From: a candidate division Hyd24-12 bacterium UBA6080
GTDB taxonomy: Bacteria; Fermentibacterota; Fermentibacteria; Fermentibacterales; JCC-6
Assembly (NCBI GenBank): GCA_002436025.1
Contig: DIXM01000003.1
Location: 1 to 64,000, forward strand
Length of the DNA stretch: 64,000 bases
Direction of reading: 5' to 3'
Both the position numbers and the translations under genes were made by a program. The notes under the pieces were generated by a model. It saw only the letters and a program-made list of their open reading frames with translations, had not been told where the DNA came from and searched no databases. Below are positions 8,497 through 17,558 of the stretch, in pieces; the stretch's first letter is position 1, and every line of letters begins with the position of its first letter.

Positions 8497-9589
8497 CAGC
8501 GGCCTCCATGACCCTGATCATGTCTGTCCCGGTGCGGTCCCATTGGAACGACCTCCCCCATTCAAGGCCTCCCAGAGAGAGCCTTGCCCGTTCCTCCGGG
8601 TGTTCCAGAAGGCTCTGCATGGCGTTCGCCAGGGCGGTCGGATCGCCGTGCGGCACCAGAATGCCCGTCTCCCCGTCGCGAACCGAGTCGGTCAGGCCGT
8701 CGGAGCGGCTGGCGATCACCGGGGCACCGCAGCAGTTGGCCTCGATGACGGTCAGCCCCCACCCCTCCTTCTCGGAGGGGAAAACGGCTGCGTAGCAGGT
8801 TCGGAGCCCGCGCAGGGCCTCCGAGATGGGGACGAAACCCGAAAACGCAACTGAATCACCAAGGTTGAGCCCAAGAGCCAGTTTTTTCAGCTCGCCCGCG
8901 TACTCGCCATCTCCCACCACCGTCAGTCTGGCGTCGACTCCCCTGTCCCGGAGAACGGCAATAGCCCTGATGGCGTGCTGAACACCCTTGTACTTCCTGA
9001 GACGGCCCAGGTAAAGGAAACTTCCGTGCGAAACCGGTACCCCGGGGTCGGGGCTGTAGGTTCTGGTGTCCATTCCGCAGGGGATGACAAGCACCCTTCC
9101 GTCGGGAACCCCCCTTCTTACCAGGTCACGCTTTGTGCTTCCGCTTATGGCAACGAAGGTGCAACCCCGGTAGACCCGGGGGATCATGCTCTCCAGTGCG
9201 TTCACGTACAGCGCCTTCAGCAGGCCCACCTCGCGGTACGCCGTGGTACCGAACAGGTGAGGCACGACGGCCAGCACCGGAGTCCGGGACCACCGGGGCG
9301 AGAAGACCGGCACCTTGCAGATGTCCTCCACGATGAGATCGAACGAGGAGAGCCCCAGCTTTTCGCAGTAACCCCGGACCGAGAGGTTGAATGAGTACCA
9401 GCTTCCGTTCCTGTGAACCTGCACCCCGTCTATCTCCTGGATGGGTGCGAGGCCCTGTACGGCGTGGGAAACCTGCACGACCCTGTGTCCTGCGGAGGCA
9501 GCGCGCTTCAGTATGTGATGGAGGTGGATCTCGGCGCCTCCCGCTTCCGGGTTCAGGGGGTCACGCCAGTTCAGGGCAAGGATCTTCAA
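8441..9589 (-). CDS. GT4-family glycosyltransferase
   Basis: This 382-residue GT-B glycosyltransferase probably adds a sugar from a nucleotide donor to a lipid- or polysaccharide-linked acceptor at the inner membrane. Evidence includes the N-terminal LNPEAGGAEIHLHHI acceptor loop, FLYLGRLRKYKGVQHAI, VVGDGEYAGELKKLA, and the EX7E element in PSEKEGWGLTVIEANCCGAPVIA, followed by GETGILV. TTG 9589 overlaps the stop of the methyltransferase (TTGA) and begins KILALNWRDP, as expected for the family. No N-terminal signal is present. The exact sugar cannot be told. Confidence 0.85.
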   Translation of the reverse strand: MKILALNWRDPLNPEAGGAEIHLHHILKRAASAGHRVVQVSHAVQGLAPIQEIDGVQVHRNGSWYSFNLSVRGYCEKLGLSSFDLIVEDICKVPVFSPRWSRTPVLAVVPHLFGTTAYREVGLLKALYVNALESMIPRVYRGCTFVAISGSTKRDLVRRGVPDGRVLVIPCGMDTRTYSPDPGVPVSHGSFLYLGRLRKYKGVQHAIRAIAVLRDRGVDARLTVVGDGEYAGELKKLALGLNLGDSVAFSGFVPISEALRGLRTCYAAVFPSEKEGWGLTVIEANCCGAPVIASRSDGLTDSVRDGETGILVPHGDPTALANAMQSLLEHPEERARLSLGGLEWGRSFQWDRTGTDMIRVMEAAVSGRQEAFPQGTKADRTC

Positions 9590-10350
9590 GTCCGTGGCTT
9601 TCTGGCGAAAACTCCGATGACACACCCTGTCAGAAGGCCAATGGCGCTGTTCTCGACCGATGACCGCACCCTGCTCCTGAGTCGGTGAACGGGGGGGATC
9701 AGAACCGGACGAAGCTGCATCCGTACCCCGAGGCGCAGCATGACCTCCCTGAGCAGCCTGTAGGAAAGTGAAGGGGAAAAGTAGCGGGCGTAGGCGCTTT
9801 CCGGCACGAGACCGTGGCGTGTGAGAAACCCTCTGAGCCCCACGACGGTGTACTGGGTCTCCCATCCCGCGAACCATGCTCCCAATGCCATCAGTGCCTT
9901 TTTCAGGAGTGTGTAGGGGTGGAACGTCTGTGGAACATCAACAAGAAGCGCACCTCCCGGGGCTGTGACCCTTGCGCACTCGCGGGTCATGGGGTCGGGA
10001 TCCCTGAAATGCTCCATGACACCCTGGTGGAAGACCAGGTCGAACACCCCGTCACGGAACGGCAGGGCTTCGGCGTCGCCGCACACCAGCATCACACCGC
10101 CGCCGGCTTCGGAGGCCCTGGCGAGTGCCTTGTGTGAGTAGTCGAGTGCCACGGCCACTGCGCCGTGTTTCGCAAGGGAAGCGCTGTCGCGGGCGGTGGC
10201 GGCGCCGACCTCGAGGGTGTGAAGACCCCTCACGGAGAAGCGGCGAGTCGCTTCACGGCAGATCCTGTCGTCGTTGTCGTAGATGTCCTCAAGACGCCTT
10301 GGTCTGCTCCAGAATCTGTCCCAGTGCCCCTTGTCAGATGATCCGGCCAA
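9586..10350 (-). CDS. class I SAM-dependent methyltransferase
   Basis: This 254-residue protein has a Rossmann methyltransferase core: LEVGAATARDSASLA (motif I), ALDYSHKAL, VCGDAEALPFRDGVFDLVFHQGVMEHFRDP (motifs II-III) and APGGALLVDVPQ. It resembles methyltransferases found beside glycosyltransferases in surface glycan clusters. TTG 10350 is selected because GAGGGAAAGGGGG lies six bases upstream; an in-frame TTG at 10371 would add seven residues but has a poor ribosome site. The C-terminal 80 residues are arginine-rich, with a possible amphipathic or membrane-proximal segment. It is co-transcribed with the downstream glycosyltransferase. Confidence 0.8.
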   Translation of the reverse strand: MAGSSDKGHWDRFWSRPRRLEDIYDNDDRICREATRRFSVRGLHTLEVGAATARDSASLAKHGAVAVALDYSHKALARASEAGGGVMLVCGDAEALPFRDGVFDLVFHQGVMEHFRDPDPMTRECARVTAPGGALLVDVPQTFHPYTLLKKALMALGAWFAGWETQYTVVGLRGFLTRHGLVPESAYARYFSPSLSYRLLREVMLRLGVRMQLRPVLIPPVHRLRSRVRSSVENSAIGLLTGCVIGVFARKPRT

Positions 10351-10411
10351 ACACGGCCCCCTTTCCCTCAAGGGAATCTACCACCATGACGGCAGGGTGT
10401 TCAAGCCTTGG

Positions 10412-10439
10412 TTGACAATACGGGAGGCATCCGTATGTT
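10412..10439 (+). promoter_or_regulatory. promoter of the GNAT gene
   Basis: TTGACA at 10412-10417 and TATGTT at 10434-10439 are separated by 16 bases, a good sigma-70 pattern. The start point would fall near 10446, about 45 bases before the ATG of the acetyltransferase. Confidence 0.6.
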
Positions 10440-10491
10440 ACGGCCAAATTTCGAGGTTACCCACGGGTAAACAAAAACGCATCGGGGAGTC

Positions 10492-10968
10492 ATGAAGGTC
10501 TACATACGACGGATCACCGAAAGGGATCTATGCAATCTTCAGGCCTGGAGCGACGCCATAGGCTCCCAGGCATACATGGAGAAGGTGAGTCCCCAGTCGT
10601 TCAACGGTTCCGACCTCTCGGGCTGGGGAGACGATTATGTCTGGTTCATCATAACCGCCGACGGCCGGGACGTGGGCGGAGTCTGGGTGGAGCGCCGCCG
10701 CTGGGATTCCGTCGAGGGAACCCTTGGCATCATGATTGGCGACCCGACGCTTCTGGGCCACGGGATCGGCCGAAGGGCCATCGATCTGGCCACCCGCGAA
10801 GCAAGGTTCATCATGGGCATTGACCATGTCCGCCTCACCGTCCGTACGTCCAACCTCCGCGCCATCAAAGCCTACCAGAGCTGCGGCTTCACTGTAACCG
10901 GCACCGGCACTCTCCGCACCGCCGACGGCACACCCATCCCCTTCTACCGCATGGAGGAGTGCAGGTGA
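10492..10968 (+). CDS. GNAT family N-acetyltransferase
   Basis: This 158-residue protein has the GNAT acetyl-CoA fold. The central LGIMIGDPTLLGHGIGRRAIDLATREA holds the pyrophosphate-binding Q/RxxGxG/A-type loop (here LGHGIG), and VRTSNLRAIKAYQSCGFTVTGTG is the typical C-terminal helix and strand. It resembles RimJ/SpeG-like enzymes that acetylate protein N termini or polyamines, but the substrate cannot be read from the sequence. ATG 10492 has GGGGAG five bases upstream. It is monocistronic, with its own promoter and an inverted-repeat element directly after its stop codon. Confidence 0.8.
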   Translation: MKVYIRRITERDLCNLQAWSDAIGSQAYMEKVSPQSFNGSDLSGWGDDYVWFIITADGRDVGGVWVERRRWDSVEGTLGIMIGDPTLLGHGIGRRAIDLATREARFIMGIDHVRLTVRTSNLRAIKAYQSCGFTVTGTGTLRTADGTPIPFYRMEECR

Positions 10969-10971
10969 TTC

Positions 10972-11148
10972 GGGGGACACAATACTGATCTCCTGAACCA
11001 TTCGATTGTTCCGTTCAAGCCGGCGAAACTCCTGAAATGCCGTTCTCACTGTAAGGTCATGTTCTGTATTGATTTGCCAATGGCCACTCATGCCGTTGCC
11101 AGGCATTGCTGTCCTGTGGTGGATCCTGACAATCGGGTATTGTGTCCC
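10972..11148. repeat. short inverted-repeat element, RAYT/MITE-like
   Basis: The ends are inverted copies: GGGACACAATAC at 10974-10985 and its exact complement GTATTGTGTCCC at 11137-11148, spanning about 175 bases with no convincing ORF. The left end extends to a run of five G. Elements that start GGGGACA and end with the inverted copy are typical of those mobilised by Y1 (RAYT) transposases; no transposase is in the window, so that link is inference. It fills the space between the acetyltransferase and the DnaE-like gene. Confidence 0.6.
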
Positions 11149-11153
11149 TCAAT

Positions 11154-11162
11154 TGGTATAAT
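11154..11162 (+). promoter_or_regulatory. extended -10 promoter, leaderless start for the DnaE-like gene
   Basis: TGGTATAAT at 11154-11162 is a perfect TATAAT with the TG extension. The expected start point, six to seven bases downstream, coincides with the ATG at 11168. No Shine-Dalgarno-like sequence lies before that ATG. No good -35 hexamer is seen at the proper distance, as is common for extended -10 promoters. Confidence 0.55.
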
Positions 11163-11167
11163 CAAAC

Positions 11168-13954
11168 ATGGCGTTTCCCAAGTGCCTTTTGTGGGTGAAG
11201 AGCGCGTTCAGTTTCAGGTACGGGACCGACACGCCCGAAGCTCTGGCCGAAGCGGCACACAGAGCGGGGTTTCAGGGTGTGATGATGGCGGACCTGGGGG
11301 GTGTGTACGGTCTTCACAGGCTGGCAGTGTCCTGCGGCAGGCTTGGGCTCAAAGTTGTTCCCGGCGCACATGTGGCACTTCCGGGAGGGATGCTTGTCGC
11401 GGGAGCGCTTCAGGGGGGCTGGGGGCAGCTCTGCCGCCTTGTAACGTCAACCCATCTTCCCGAAAGGGTTTCGCCGGAGCAGGCATTCGTGGATTCCGAC
11501 AGGCTCTTCGCATTTGTCTCCACCGGGACTGAAGGCGCCGGGAGGCTCAGATCAGAGGGGTTTCGCGGCCGCATCTACCATCCGGTGCTTCCGGGTGAAA
11601 GCGTTCCCGCCCTGTCCGCAGGTGTGCTGCCCGTGGCGGCGTCTCCCTGCATGTTCGCACGCCCGGAATCACCGTTTGTCCACAGGATGCTGAGGAAGGT
11701 GGACCTTCTTCTTGACGAGCCATGGGTTGCCCGGGATGTGACGCCCGATCATCTCCGGATGGTGCCGGATGCCGGTTCGTGGCCTTCCGAAGCGGTCAGG
11801 GCCAATGAAGCGCTTATCGAGGAAGCCGCGGACGACCCCCGGGAAAGGCCATACGATCCGCCGGTCATGGGCCCGGATGATCCTGAACGGCTCCGGGGGA
11901 TTCTGCTCGCCCGGCTGTCCGATCTCTATCACGGTTCCGGGGCCGCAGCGGCGAGGCTTGACCAGGAATTCACCGATCTCGCAGGCGCCAACCTCTGCGG
12001 GTACTTCCTGGCCTTTCACGAGATCATCTCGTACTGCCGTGAGAAGGGGATACTCGCCGTGGCAAGGGGCTCGGCTGGCGGAAGCCTGGTGGCGAGGCTT
12101 CTGGGGCTGTCCGTAGTGTGCCCCATCCGCTTCGGCCTCTCATTCCCCAGGTTCTTCAACCCCCTGCGAAGCAGGCCGCCCGACATTGACCTCGACATCG
12201 ACAGCACAAGGAGGGACGAGGTTTTCCAGTGGCTCTCGGGTCGATGGGGCGGACGGGCAGCAGCGGTCTCCGCTGTTGGAAGCTACCGCTCCCGTTCCGC
12301 GGTCAGGTTCAGCGCCACGGCATCGGGTCTTGGTCCCGACGAAGTGGAGGTTCTGGCCCGGGCTGCCGGGAACCCCTCGGAGTCGGTGTGGCGCAGGGGA
12401 GCCAACAGCGGGATCCTTGAGAACGCCGGCCTTTTGAAGGGGCTTCCCGCCGGGATCGGCCCTCACCCGTGCGGACTTGTTCTCTGCAACGGCTCGGCGG
12501 CCTCAAGGGTGCCCCTTCAGGGGTGCACGGGCGGTCTCGAGGTAACCCAGTTCGACAAGGACGGGGTGGAGTTCATCGGTCTGCTCAAGATGGACCTCCT
12601 GGGTCACAGAGGTCTTTCAGCCATCTCCGCTGCCGCGGGGGGCGTTGCCCGTGAACTCATGGGGGAAGTGGAATCCCTTGACGGGCAAACTCTTGCCCTT
12701 CTCAACAGGGGTGCCACGATCGGTGTTCCCCATGTGGAAAGCCCCGCCATGAGAGGGCTTCTCAGGGAGATGAGCATCAGGGACGTGGAGGATGTTGCCC
12801 GCTCCCTTGCCCTGGTGCGCCCCGGAGCTTCCGCAGGAGGGGGCAGGGCCGCCTACAGGAGTGGTGGAGACACACGGACGCCGGAGTGCCTCAGGAACCT
12901 GCTCCGCGAAAACAGGGGTGTGATGCTGTACCAGGAGGACGTGTCGGAGGCGGCGTGCATTCTCATGGGGCTTCCGGCAGCCCGTGGTGACCTGATGCGC
13001 CGAAGGCTCAAGGCCGGGCAGGTTGCCAGGGATGAGGTGATGGAACTGTGCCTTGCCGCAGGCCACTCCCGTGAAACGGCGCAAAGGGGCTGGGAGCTTT
13101 TGTCGGGTTACGCCGGGTACGGGTTCTGCAAAGCCCATGCCATGACCTACGCCTTTGAAGCATGCGTTTTTGCAGGCCTGAAAGCCCGCCGTCCCGCCCA
13201 CGCCATGGCGGCATTCATGGCGGCGGGAGGGGGGTTCTATGCGCAGGCCGTCTACGTGGAGGAAGCCAGGCGTATGGGCATCAGGATAGTTCCTCCCGGC
13301 GTGAACACCGGGGGTTGGTTGTGCCGGGCCACGGAAGACGGCAGCCTCATGCTTGGCATGTGTCTGATAAAGGGGATGGGCGAGGGCGAGTTCGGCAAAG
13401 TGCGTGAAGCCAGGCCCTTCCAGAGTCCCGCGGGGGTAAGGGACGCGGGGATAGGCCCCGTCCTCGCCTCGGCCATGGCGGTGGCGGGGTGTTTCGACGA
13501 GCTGGGTCTTTCCCGTCCGGAAGCAGTGTGGGCTGTGAAGAGCCGTGGTACGGGGCTGTTCCCTGAAGGGATTCCGCCCCCCAAGCTCCCCGTATACACG
13601 CAGCAGTACATGGTCAGTGCAGAAATGCAGGTCATGGGGATAACCACTGCTCTCCACCCGCTCGGGGTTCTGGAGAGGCCTCGTGATACTGTTCCAGTGT
13701 CAGAAGTGCCCGGAACCGGAACCTTCCGCCTGTGGGGCAGGGTCGTGGCCGGCCGTTCGCTGGGAGGGGGCGCAGGCTTTCTGATGCTGGAGGACCCCAC
13801 GGGCGTTCAGGACATCTTCCTTCCTTCCCCCCTGTACCGTGAATCCGAGCTGATCCTGAGGCGGGAAGGCTCCACGCTCGTGGTACACTGCAGGGCCGAG
13901 GCCGGCGCCCGGATCGCCGCCGAGAGGGTACTGCCCGGGCCGATACTTTGCTGA
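11168..13954 (+). CDS. DnaE-family DNA polymerase III alpha homologue with degenerate PHP domain
   Basis: This 928-residue C-family polymerase is shorter than replicative DnaE (about 1,100-1,200) and closer to DnaE2/ImuC. The palm is intact: ARGSAGGSLVARLLG, the aspartate pair in PPDIDLDID, and the third aspartate in QFDKDGVEFIGLLKMDLLG. Helix-hairpin-helix and OB-fold regions follow (FRLWGRVVAGRSLGGGAGFLMLEDPTG). The N-terminal PHP domain has lost its metal ligands: the usual HLHS is WVKS and TDHDG is ADLGG, so proofreading or pyrophosphatase activity there is unlikely. No imuA or imuB is adjacent. A role in translesion or repair synthesis is inferred; being the cell's replicase is less likely. 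No clamp-binding peptide was identified with confidence. Confidence 0.82.
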   Translation: MAFPKCLLWVKSAFSFRYGTDTPEALAEAAHRAGFQGVMMADLGGVYGLHRLAVSCGRLGLKVVPGAHVALPGGMLVAGALQGGWGQLCRLVTSTHLPERVSPEQAFVDSDRLFAFVSTGTEGAGRLRSEGFRGRIYHPVLPGESVPALSAGVLPVAASPCMFARPESPFVHRMLRKVDLLLDEPWVARDVTPDHLRMVPDAGSWPSEAVRANEALIEEAADDPRERPYDPPVMGPDDPERLRGILLARLSDLYHGSGAAAARLDQEFTDLAGANLCGYFLAFHEIISYCREKGILAVARGSAGGSLVARLLGLSVVCPIRFGLSFPRFFNPLRSRPPDIDLDIDSTRRDEVFQWLSGRWGGRAAAVSAVGSYRSRSAVRFSATASGLGPDEVEVLARAAGNPSESVWRRGANSGILENAGLLKGLPAGIGPHPCGLVLCNGSAASRVPLQGCTGGLEVTQFDKDGVEFIGLLKMDLLGHRGLSAISAAAGGVARELMGEVESLDGQTLALLNRGATIGVPHVESPAMRGLLREMSIRDVEDVARSLALVRPGASAGGGRAAYRSGGDTRTPECLRNLLRENRGVMLYQEDVSEAACILMGLPAARGDLMRRRLKAGQVARDEVMELCLAAGHSRETAQRGWELLSGYAGYGFCKAHAMTYAFEACVFAGLKARRPAHAMAAFMAAGGGFYAQAVYVEEARRMGIRIVPPGVNTGGWLCRATEDGSLMLGMCLIKGMGEGEFGKVREARPFQSPAGVRDAGIGPVLASAMAVAGCFDELGLSRPEAVWAVKSRGTGLFPEGIPPPKLPVYTQQYMVSAEMQVMGITTALHPLGVLERPRDTVPVSEVPGTGTFRLWGRVVAGRSLGGGAGFLMLEDPTGVQDIFLPSPLYRESELILRREGSTLVVHCRAEAGARIAAERVLPGPILC

Positions 13955-13975
13955 ACCCGTTTCTTTTCATATTCT
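13948..13975 (+). promoter_or_regulatory. candidate promoter of the Lon-like protease gene
   Basis: TTGCTG (13948-13953) and TATTCT (13970-13975) are 16 bases apart. The -35 box overlaps the TGA stop of the polymerase gene. The start point would fall near 13982, leaving about 30 bases of leader. Confidence 0.4.
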
Positions 13976-14010
13976 TACCGATGCAGGTCCGCACAAACCG
14001 GGAGGTTCAC

Positions 14011-16395
14011 ATGCCCATTAAGCCCGTCAAACCCGCTGATCTGAGGTGGAGGTGCAAGCCGTCGCGCTTCCGTTTCAAAACGAGCGGGGAGCTGAAGCCC
14101 ACCGAGAGGATAGTGGGGCAGGACAGGGCGGTGGGGGCCGTTCGGCTGGGGCTTGAGATCCCCAGTTCAGGCTACAACATGTTCATCACGGGTGTTCCGG
14201 GAAGCGGACGGGAAACCACGGTGAAGAGGATACTCGACAGGATCGACATCACCACCGATTCGCTTGAGGACATCTGCTACGTGTACAACTTCGAAGACTC
14301 GGCCAAACCGAGGGTTCTCCTGCTGCCGGCAGGATGCGGCAGGAAACTCAGGGAAACCATCGACAGTTGCGTCGAGCTGCTGAAGCGAAACATTTCCGCC
14401 GTCCTCCAGAGCGAGCGCACCGCCGGAGAGCGAAGCCGCCTTCTGAGGAGATTCTCCGAAAAGAATGAAGACCTGATGAAGGCCGTGACCGTTCAATCCC
14501 AGAAAGCGGGTTTCGCCCTTGTGAGCATTACTACGCCCACCGGTCAGGTACGTCCCGAGGTCCTGCCCGTGATTGACGAAAAGCCCGTGACCCACGAGCA
14601 GCTCCGGGAGATGCTGTCGGCCGGCACCCTGACCGAAGAGAAAATGGCGAAGATCAGGGAGAAGCACGAAAAACTCTTTCAGAAGCTCAGTGAGGCCCTT
14701 CGAAGAAGCCACGACAACGACATGCTGGCCAAGACCGCCCTGGATGAACTGCTCAAGGAACTGGTGAGACCGACCGTCGTCGGAATAACGGACCAGTTGA
14801 AGCATCTCGGAGGCGGCGATGTTCTCGAGGATTTTGCCGAGGGCGTCGCGAACACGATCCTCGACAACCTCGAAACGTTCGCCGCGGAATCAACCGACTC
14901 CGACCCCTACTACGTGTTCAGGGTAAACCTCCTTGTCGACAATGCGGAGAAGAAGACCCGCCCGGTGGTTGTCGAGAACTTTCCCGACCCCTCGAGCCTG
15001 TTCGGGACCATCGACCGCATCATGGTGGAGAACAAACCCTACAGCGATCACATGATGATAAGCGCCGGCTCCTACCTCAAGGCGAACGGTGGTTTCCTGA
15101 TCCTGGACGCCATGGATGTCGTTCGGTACCCCGGCCTGTGGCAGACGCTTTCCCAGACCCTCAAGAACCGGACCGCGGTCATCCGCGCTACCGACATGAT
15201 GCGGGTCTTCGGAGCCGTGGAGCTTCAGCCCGAACCCGTGGAGGTCAACGTCAAGGTCATCATGATAGGCTCCGCCTGGCTCTACATGATGCTGGCCAGC
15301 AACGATCCCGAATTCGGCCTTCTGTTCCGGATCAGGGCCGACTTCGACGACAGCATGCTGCTGACCGACGAGAACCTGATGGAATTCTCACGCGTGATAG
15401 CCTACATCACGAGCCAGGAGCAGTTGCTGCCCCTTGATCCATCGGGAATGGCCATGGTGTGCGAGCAGGCCGCGAGGCTCACGGGCAGGCGCGACAGGCT
15501 GAGCCTCGAGTTCAACCACATTGCCGACTACGTGCGTCAGGCCTCCTACTGGGCTTCACGGAGCGACAGGAGTGTCGTCACCGGAGAAGACGTAAAAAGG
15601 GCGATATCAGAGAAGAAGCTTCGGCTCAGCCTATCCGCCGACCACGCCTTTCAGAGCATCCTGGACGGTCAGGTGATGATCGACACCCAGGGCGCCCGGG
15701 TCGGAATGGTGAACGGTCTTGCAGTCTACCATGGCGTTGACTACGCCTTCGGTCTCCCAGCCCGGATAACGGTGAGCGTGGCTCCCGGGCGGGAGGGGCT
15801 GGTGAACGTCGAGCGCGAGTCGGACATGTCCGGTCCCACACACACCAAGGGCATCGAGGTCATCGCCGGCTACCTCAGGAGCCGGTTCGCCTGGGACTAT
15901 CCCCTCAGCCTCACAGCGGGCATCGTCTTCGAGCAGAGCTACGGCGGAGTCGACGGCGACAGCGCCAGTTCAACCGAGCTTTATGCCCTCCTCAGTGCCC
16001 TTTCGAACCTGCCGCTTCGACAGGACCTTGCGGTGACCGGCTCGGTGAACCAGCTCGGCGAGATCCAGGCCATCGGGGGTGTGAACGAGAAGATCGAGGG
16101 CTTCTTCCGGCTGTGCCGGGAGAGGGGGCTCACCGGGAAACAGGGCGTTCTGATCCCCACTGCCAACCTCGTGAACCTTCAGCTCGACATGGAGGTGGTG
16201 GACGCGGTCAGGTCGGGTCAGTTCCGGATCTACCCCGTCTCCACGATCTGCCAGGGCATCGAGCTTCTTACCGGTCATCCCGCGGGAGTCGCGGACGGGA
16301 GCGGGAAGTATCCGCCCCGGTCGGTCCTTGGGCTGTCCGACGCCCGTCTGCGCCAGATGGCCAACACACTGCGGGAGTTCAACTGCGCCCACTGA
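14011..16395 (+). CDS. Lon-like ATP-dependent protease (AAA_32/LonB type)
   Basis: This 794-residue protein is of the soluble Lon-related family with an N-terminal AAA_32-type ATPase. The P-loop region reads ITGVPGSGRETTVKR, with arginine in place of the Walker lysine, which I recall as usual in this subfamily. A helical insert with coiled-coil character follows (residues about 140-260), then the second AAA part with Walker B-like GGFLILDAMDV. The C-terminal Lon protease domain has the Ser-Lys dyad: serine in GDSASSTELYALLSAL and lysine in GGVNEKIEGF. ATG 14011 follows GGGAGG; an earlier in-frame start would include the promoter. It presumably degrades unfolded or regulatory proteins. It has no substrate-recognition LAN domain of classic Lon. 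Confidence 0.88.
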   Translation: MPIKPVKPADLRWRCKPSRFRFKTSGELKPTERIVGQDRAVGAVRLGLEIPSSGYNMFITGVPGSGRETTVKRILDRIDITTDSLEDICYVYNFEDSAKPRVLLLPAGCGRKLRETIDSCVELLKRNISAVLQSERTAGERSRLLRRFSEKNEDLMKAVTVQSQKAGFALVSITTPTGQVRPEVLPVIDEKPVTHEQLREMLSAGTLTEEKMAKIREKHEKLFQKLSEALRRSHDNDMLAKTALDELLKELVRPTVVGITDQLKHLGGGDVLEDFAEGVANTILDNLETFAAESTDSDPYYVFRVNLLVDNAEKKTRPVVVENFPDPSSLFGTIDRIMVENKPYSDHMMISAGSYLKANGGFLILDAMDVVRYPGLWQTLSQTLKNRTAVIRATDMMRVFGAVELQPEPVEVNVKVIMIGSAWLYMMLASNDPEFGLLFRIRADFDDSMLLTDENLMEFSRVIAYITSQEQLLPLDPSGMAMVCEQAARLTGRRDRLSLEFNHIADYVRQASYWASRSDRSVVTGEDVKRAISEKKLRLSLSADHAFQSILDGQVMIDTQGARVGMVNGLAVYHGVDYAFGLPARITVSVAPGREGLVNVERESDMSGPTHTKGIEVIAGYLRSRFAWDYPLSLTAGIVFEQSYGGVDGDSASSTELYALLSALSNLPLRQDLAVTGSVNQLGEIQAIGGVNEKIEGFFRLCRERGLTGKQGVLIPTANLVNLQLDMEVVDAVRSGQFRIYPVSTICQGIELLTGHPAGVADGSGKYPPRSVLGLSDARLRQMANTLREFNCAH

Positions 16396-16397
16396 AC

Positions 16398-17558
16398 GTG
16401 TTTTCCGCCAGTTGGGGCGAGTTGGAGGCGGGGGGATCGAACCTCGGCGACGGCGCCATCTTCCTCTCGCAGGTCCGCAGCCTTTCCGCCATGAACCTCC
16501 GGGTGGGGGTAATGTCCGCCGACCCGGCGCGGACCGGCAAAACCTGTCCGGGCGTGACAAGCTTTCATACGGGGCGCGGAAGGCTTCACGCCATGTTCTC
16601 TGGCGTCAGGTGGGCTGATGTGGTCGTCGTGGGCGGCGGGGAGCTCCTGCAGGACAGGTCGAGCCTTCTCTACTCACCCTTCAACCTTATGCCGCTGGTA
16701 CTGGCCCGCCTCTTTCGCCGACGCTCCTTCTGCTGGGCCGTGGGCATCGGCAGAAAGGGCGAACTCGCCCGCACCACACCGCCCTTTGCACGGTTCGCGC
16801 TGGCTTCCTGCAACGGGATAACTGCCCGTGACCGGCCAACCTACACCACCCTCATTGAATGGGGCTTCACATCCCCGGTCCTCAAACCTGCTGCCGATTC
16901 CGCCCTCCTCCTCGGTCGGGATTTCGTGGCCGGGCCTGTTGATTCCCTGCTGCTCGGAGTTGCTCCCAGGAATGTTCTGAACAGGAAGGGGGCGCTTCTG
17001 CCCCTCGAGTTGAGACGAAGGTTTCCGGGGTTCCACCCGCCCGACCCTTCACCTGCCGCCGCGGCTTGGGCTTCCATGCTTGACCGGCACCTCGACCGAA
17101 ACGACGGGAAAGCGCTTCTGTTTCCCTTTCACACCGGCACCCTCTCCAACGATGACCTTTCGTTCTGCAAGCTTGTGCTGGGGGCCATGAAAAACCCTGA
17201 CAGGGCCTCAATCGCTGAGTTCGACACTGTGGAGGAGGCGCTTTCACTCATCGCGGGCTGCCGGGTGATGGTGACCACACCGCTTCACGGGGCGATACTG
17301 TCCGTGGTTGCAGGAGCGCTTCCCGTGGCCGTTCCCTACTCCAGCAAGTGTTCCCGCTTCATGGAGATGGCAGGGCTTGAAAAGTTGGTGGAGCCCGGCA
17401 CCCTGGGCGTTCCCGGCCCCTCGACGGATCGGGCTCTGGATGACGCGTGGCGCAACTGCGGTTCATGGTGGGAGAAGCTCGGGAAAGTCAGGGAGGAGCT
17501 GACAACGGCCTCCGAAGCAACTCCGGAGCACTTCCGCAGCAGGTTCGCCGATTGCTGA
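16398..17558 (+). CDS. polysaccharide pyruvyl transferase family protein
   Basis: This 386-residue protein matches the CsaB/PssM-type pyruvyl transferase fold. Visible signatures are SNLGDGAIFLSQV at the N terminus, VVVVGGGELLQDRSS, FCWAVGIG, and TTPLHGAILSVVAGALPVAVPYSSKCSRFMEMAGL near the C terminus, where the HGA histidine is conserved. Members transfer pyruvate from phosphoenolpyruvate to sugars of cell-wall polymers, creating anchors for SLH-domain proteins. GTG 16398 starts two bases after the protease stop; CTG 16392 is an alternative. It overlaps the next gene by 7 bases. The sugar acceptor is unknown. Confidence 0.75.
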   Translation: MFSASWGELEAGGSNLGDGAIFLSQVRSLSAMNLRVGVMSADPARTGKTCPGVTSFHTGRGRLHAMFSGVRWADVVVVGGGELLQDRSSLLYSPFNLMPLVLARLFRRRSFCWAVGIGRKGELARTTPPFARFALASCNGITARDRPTYTTLIEWGFTSPVLKPAADSALLLGRDFVAGPVDSLLLGVAPRNVLNRKGALLPLELRRRFPGFHPPDPSPAAAAWASMLDRHLDRNDGKALLFPFHTGTLSNDDLSFCKLVLGAMKNPDRASIAEFDTVEEALSLIAGCRVMVTTPLHGAILSVVAGALPVAVPYSSKCSRFMEMAGLEKLVEPGTLGVPGPSTDRALDDAWRNCGSWWEKLGKVREELTTASEATPEHFRSRFADC

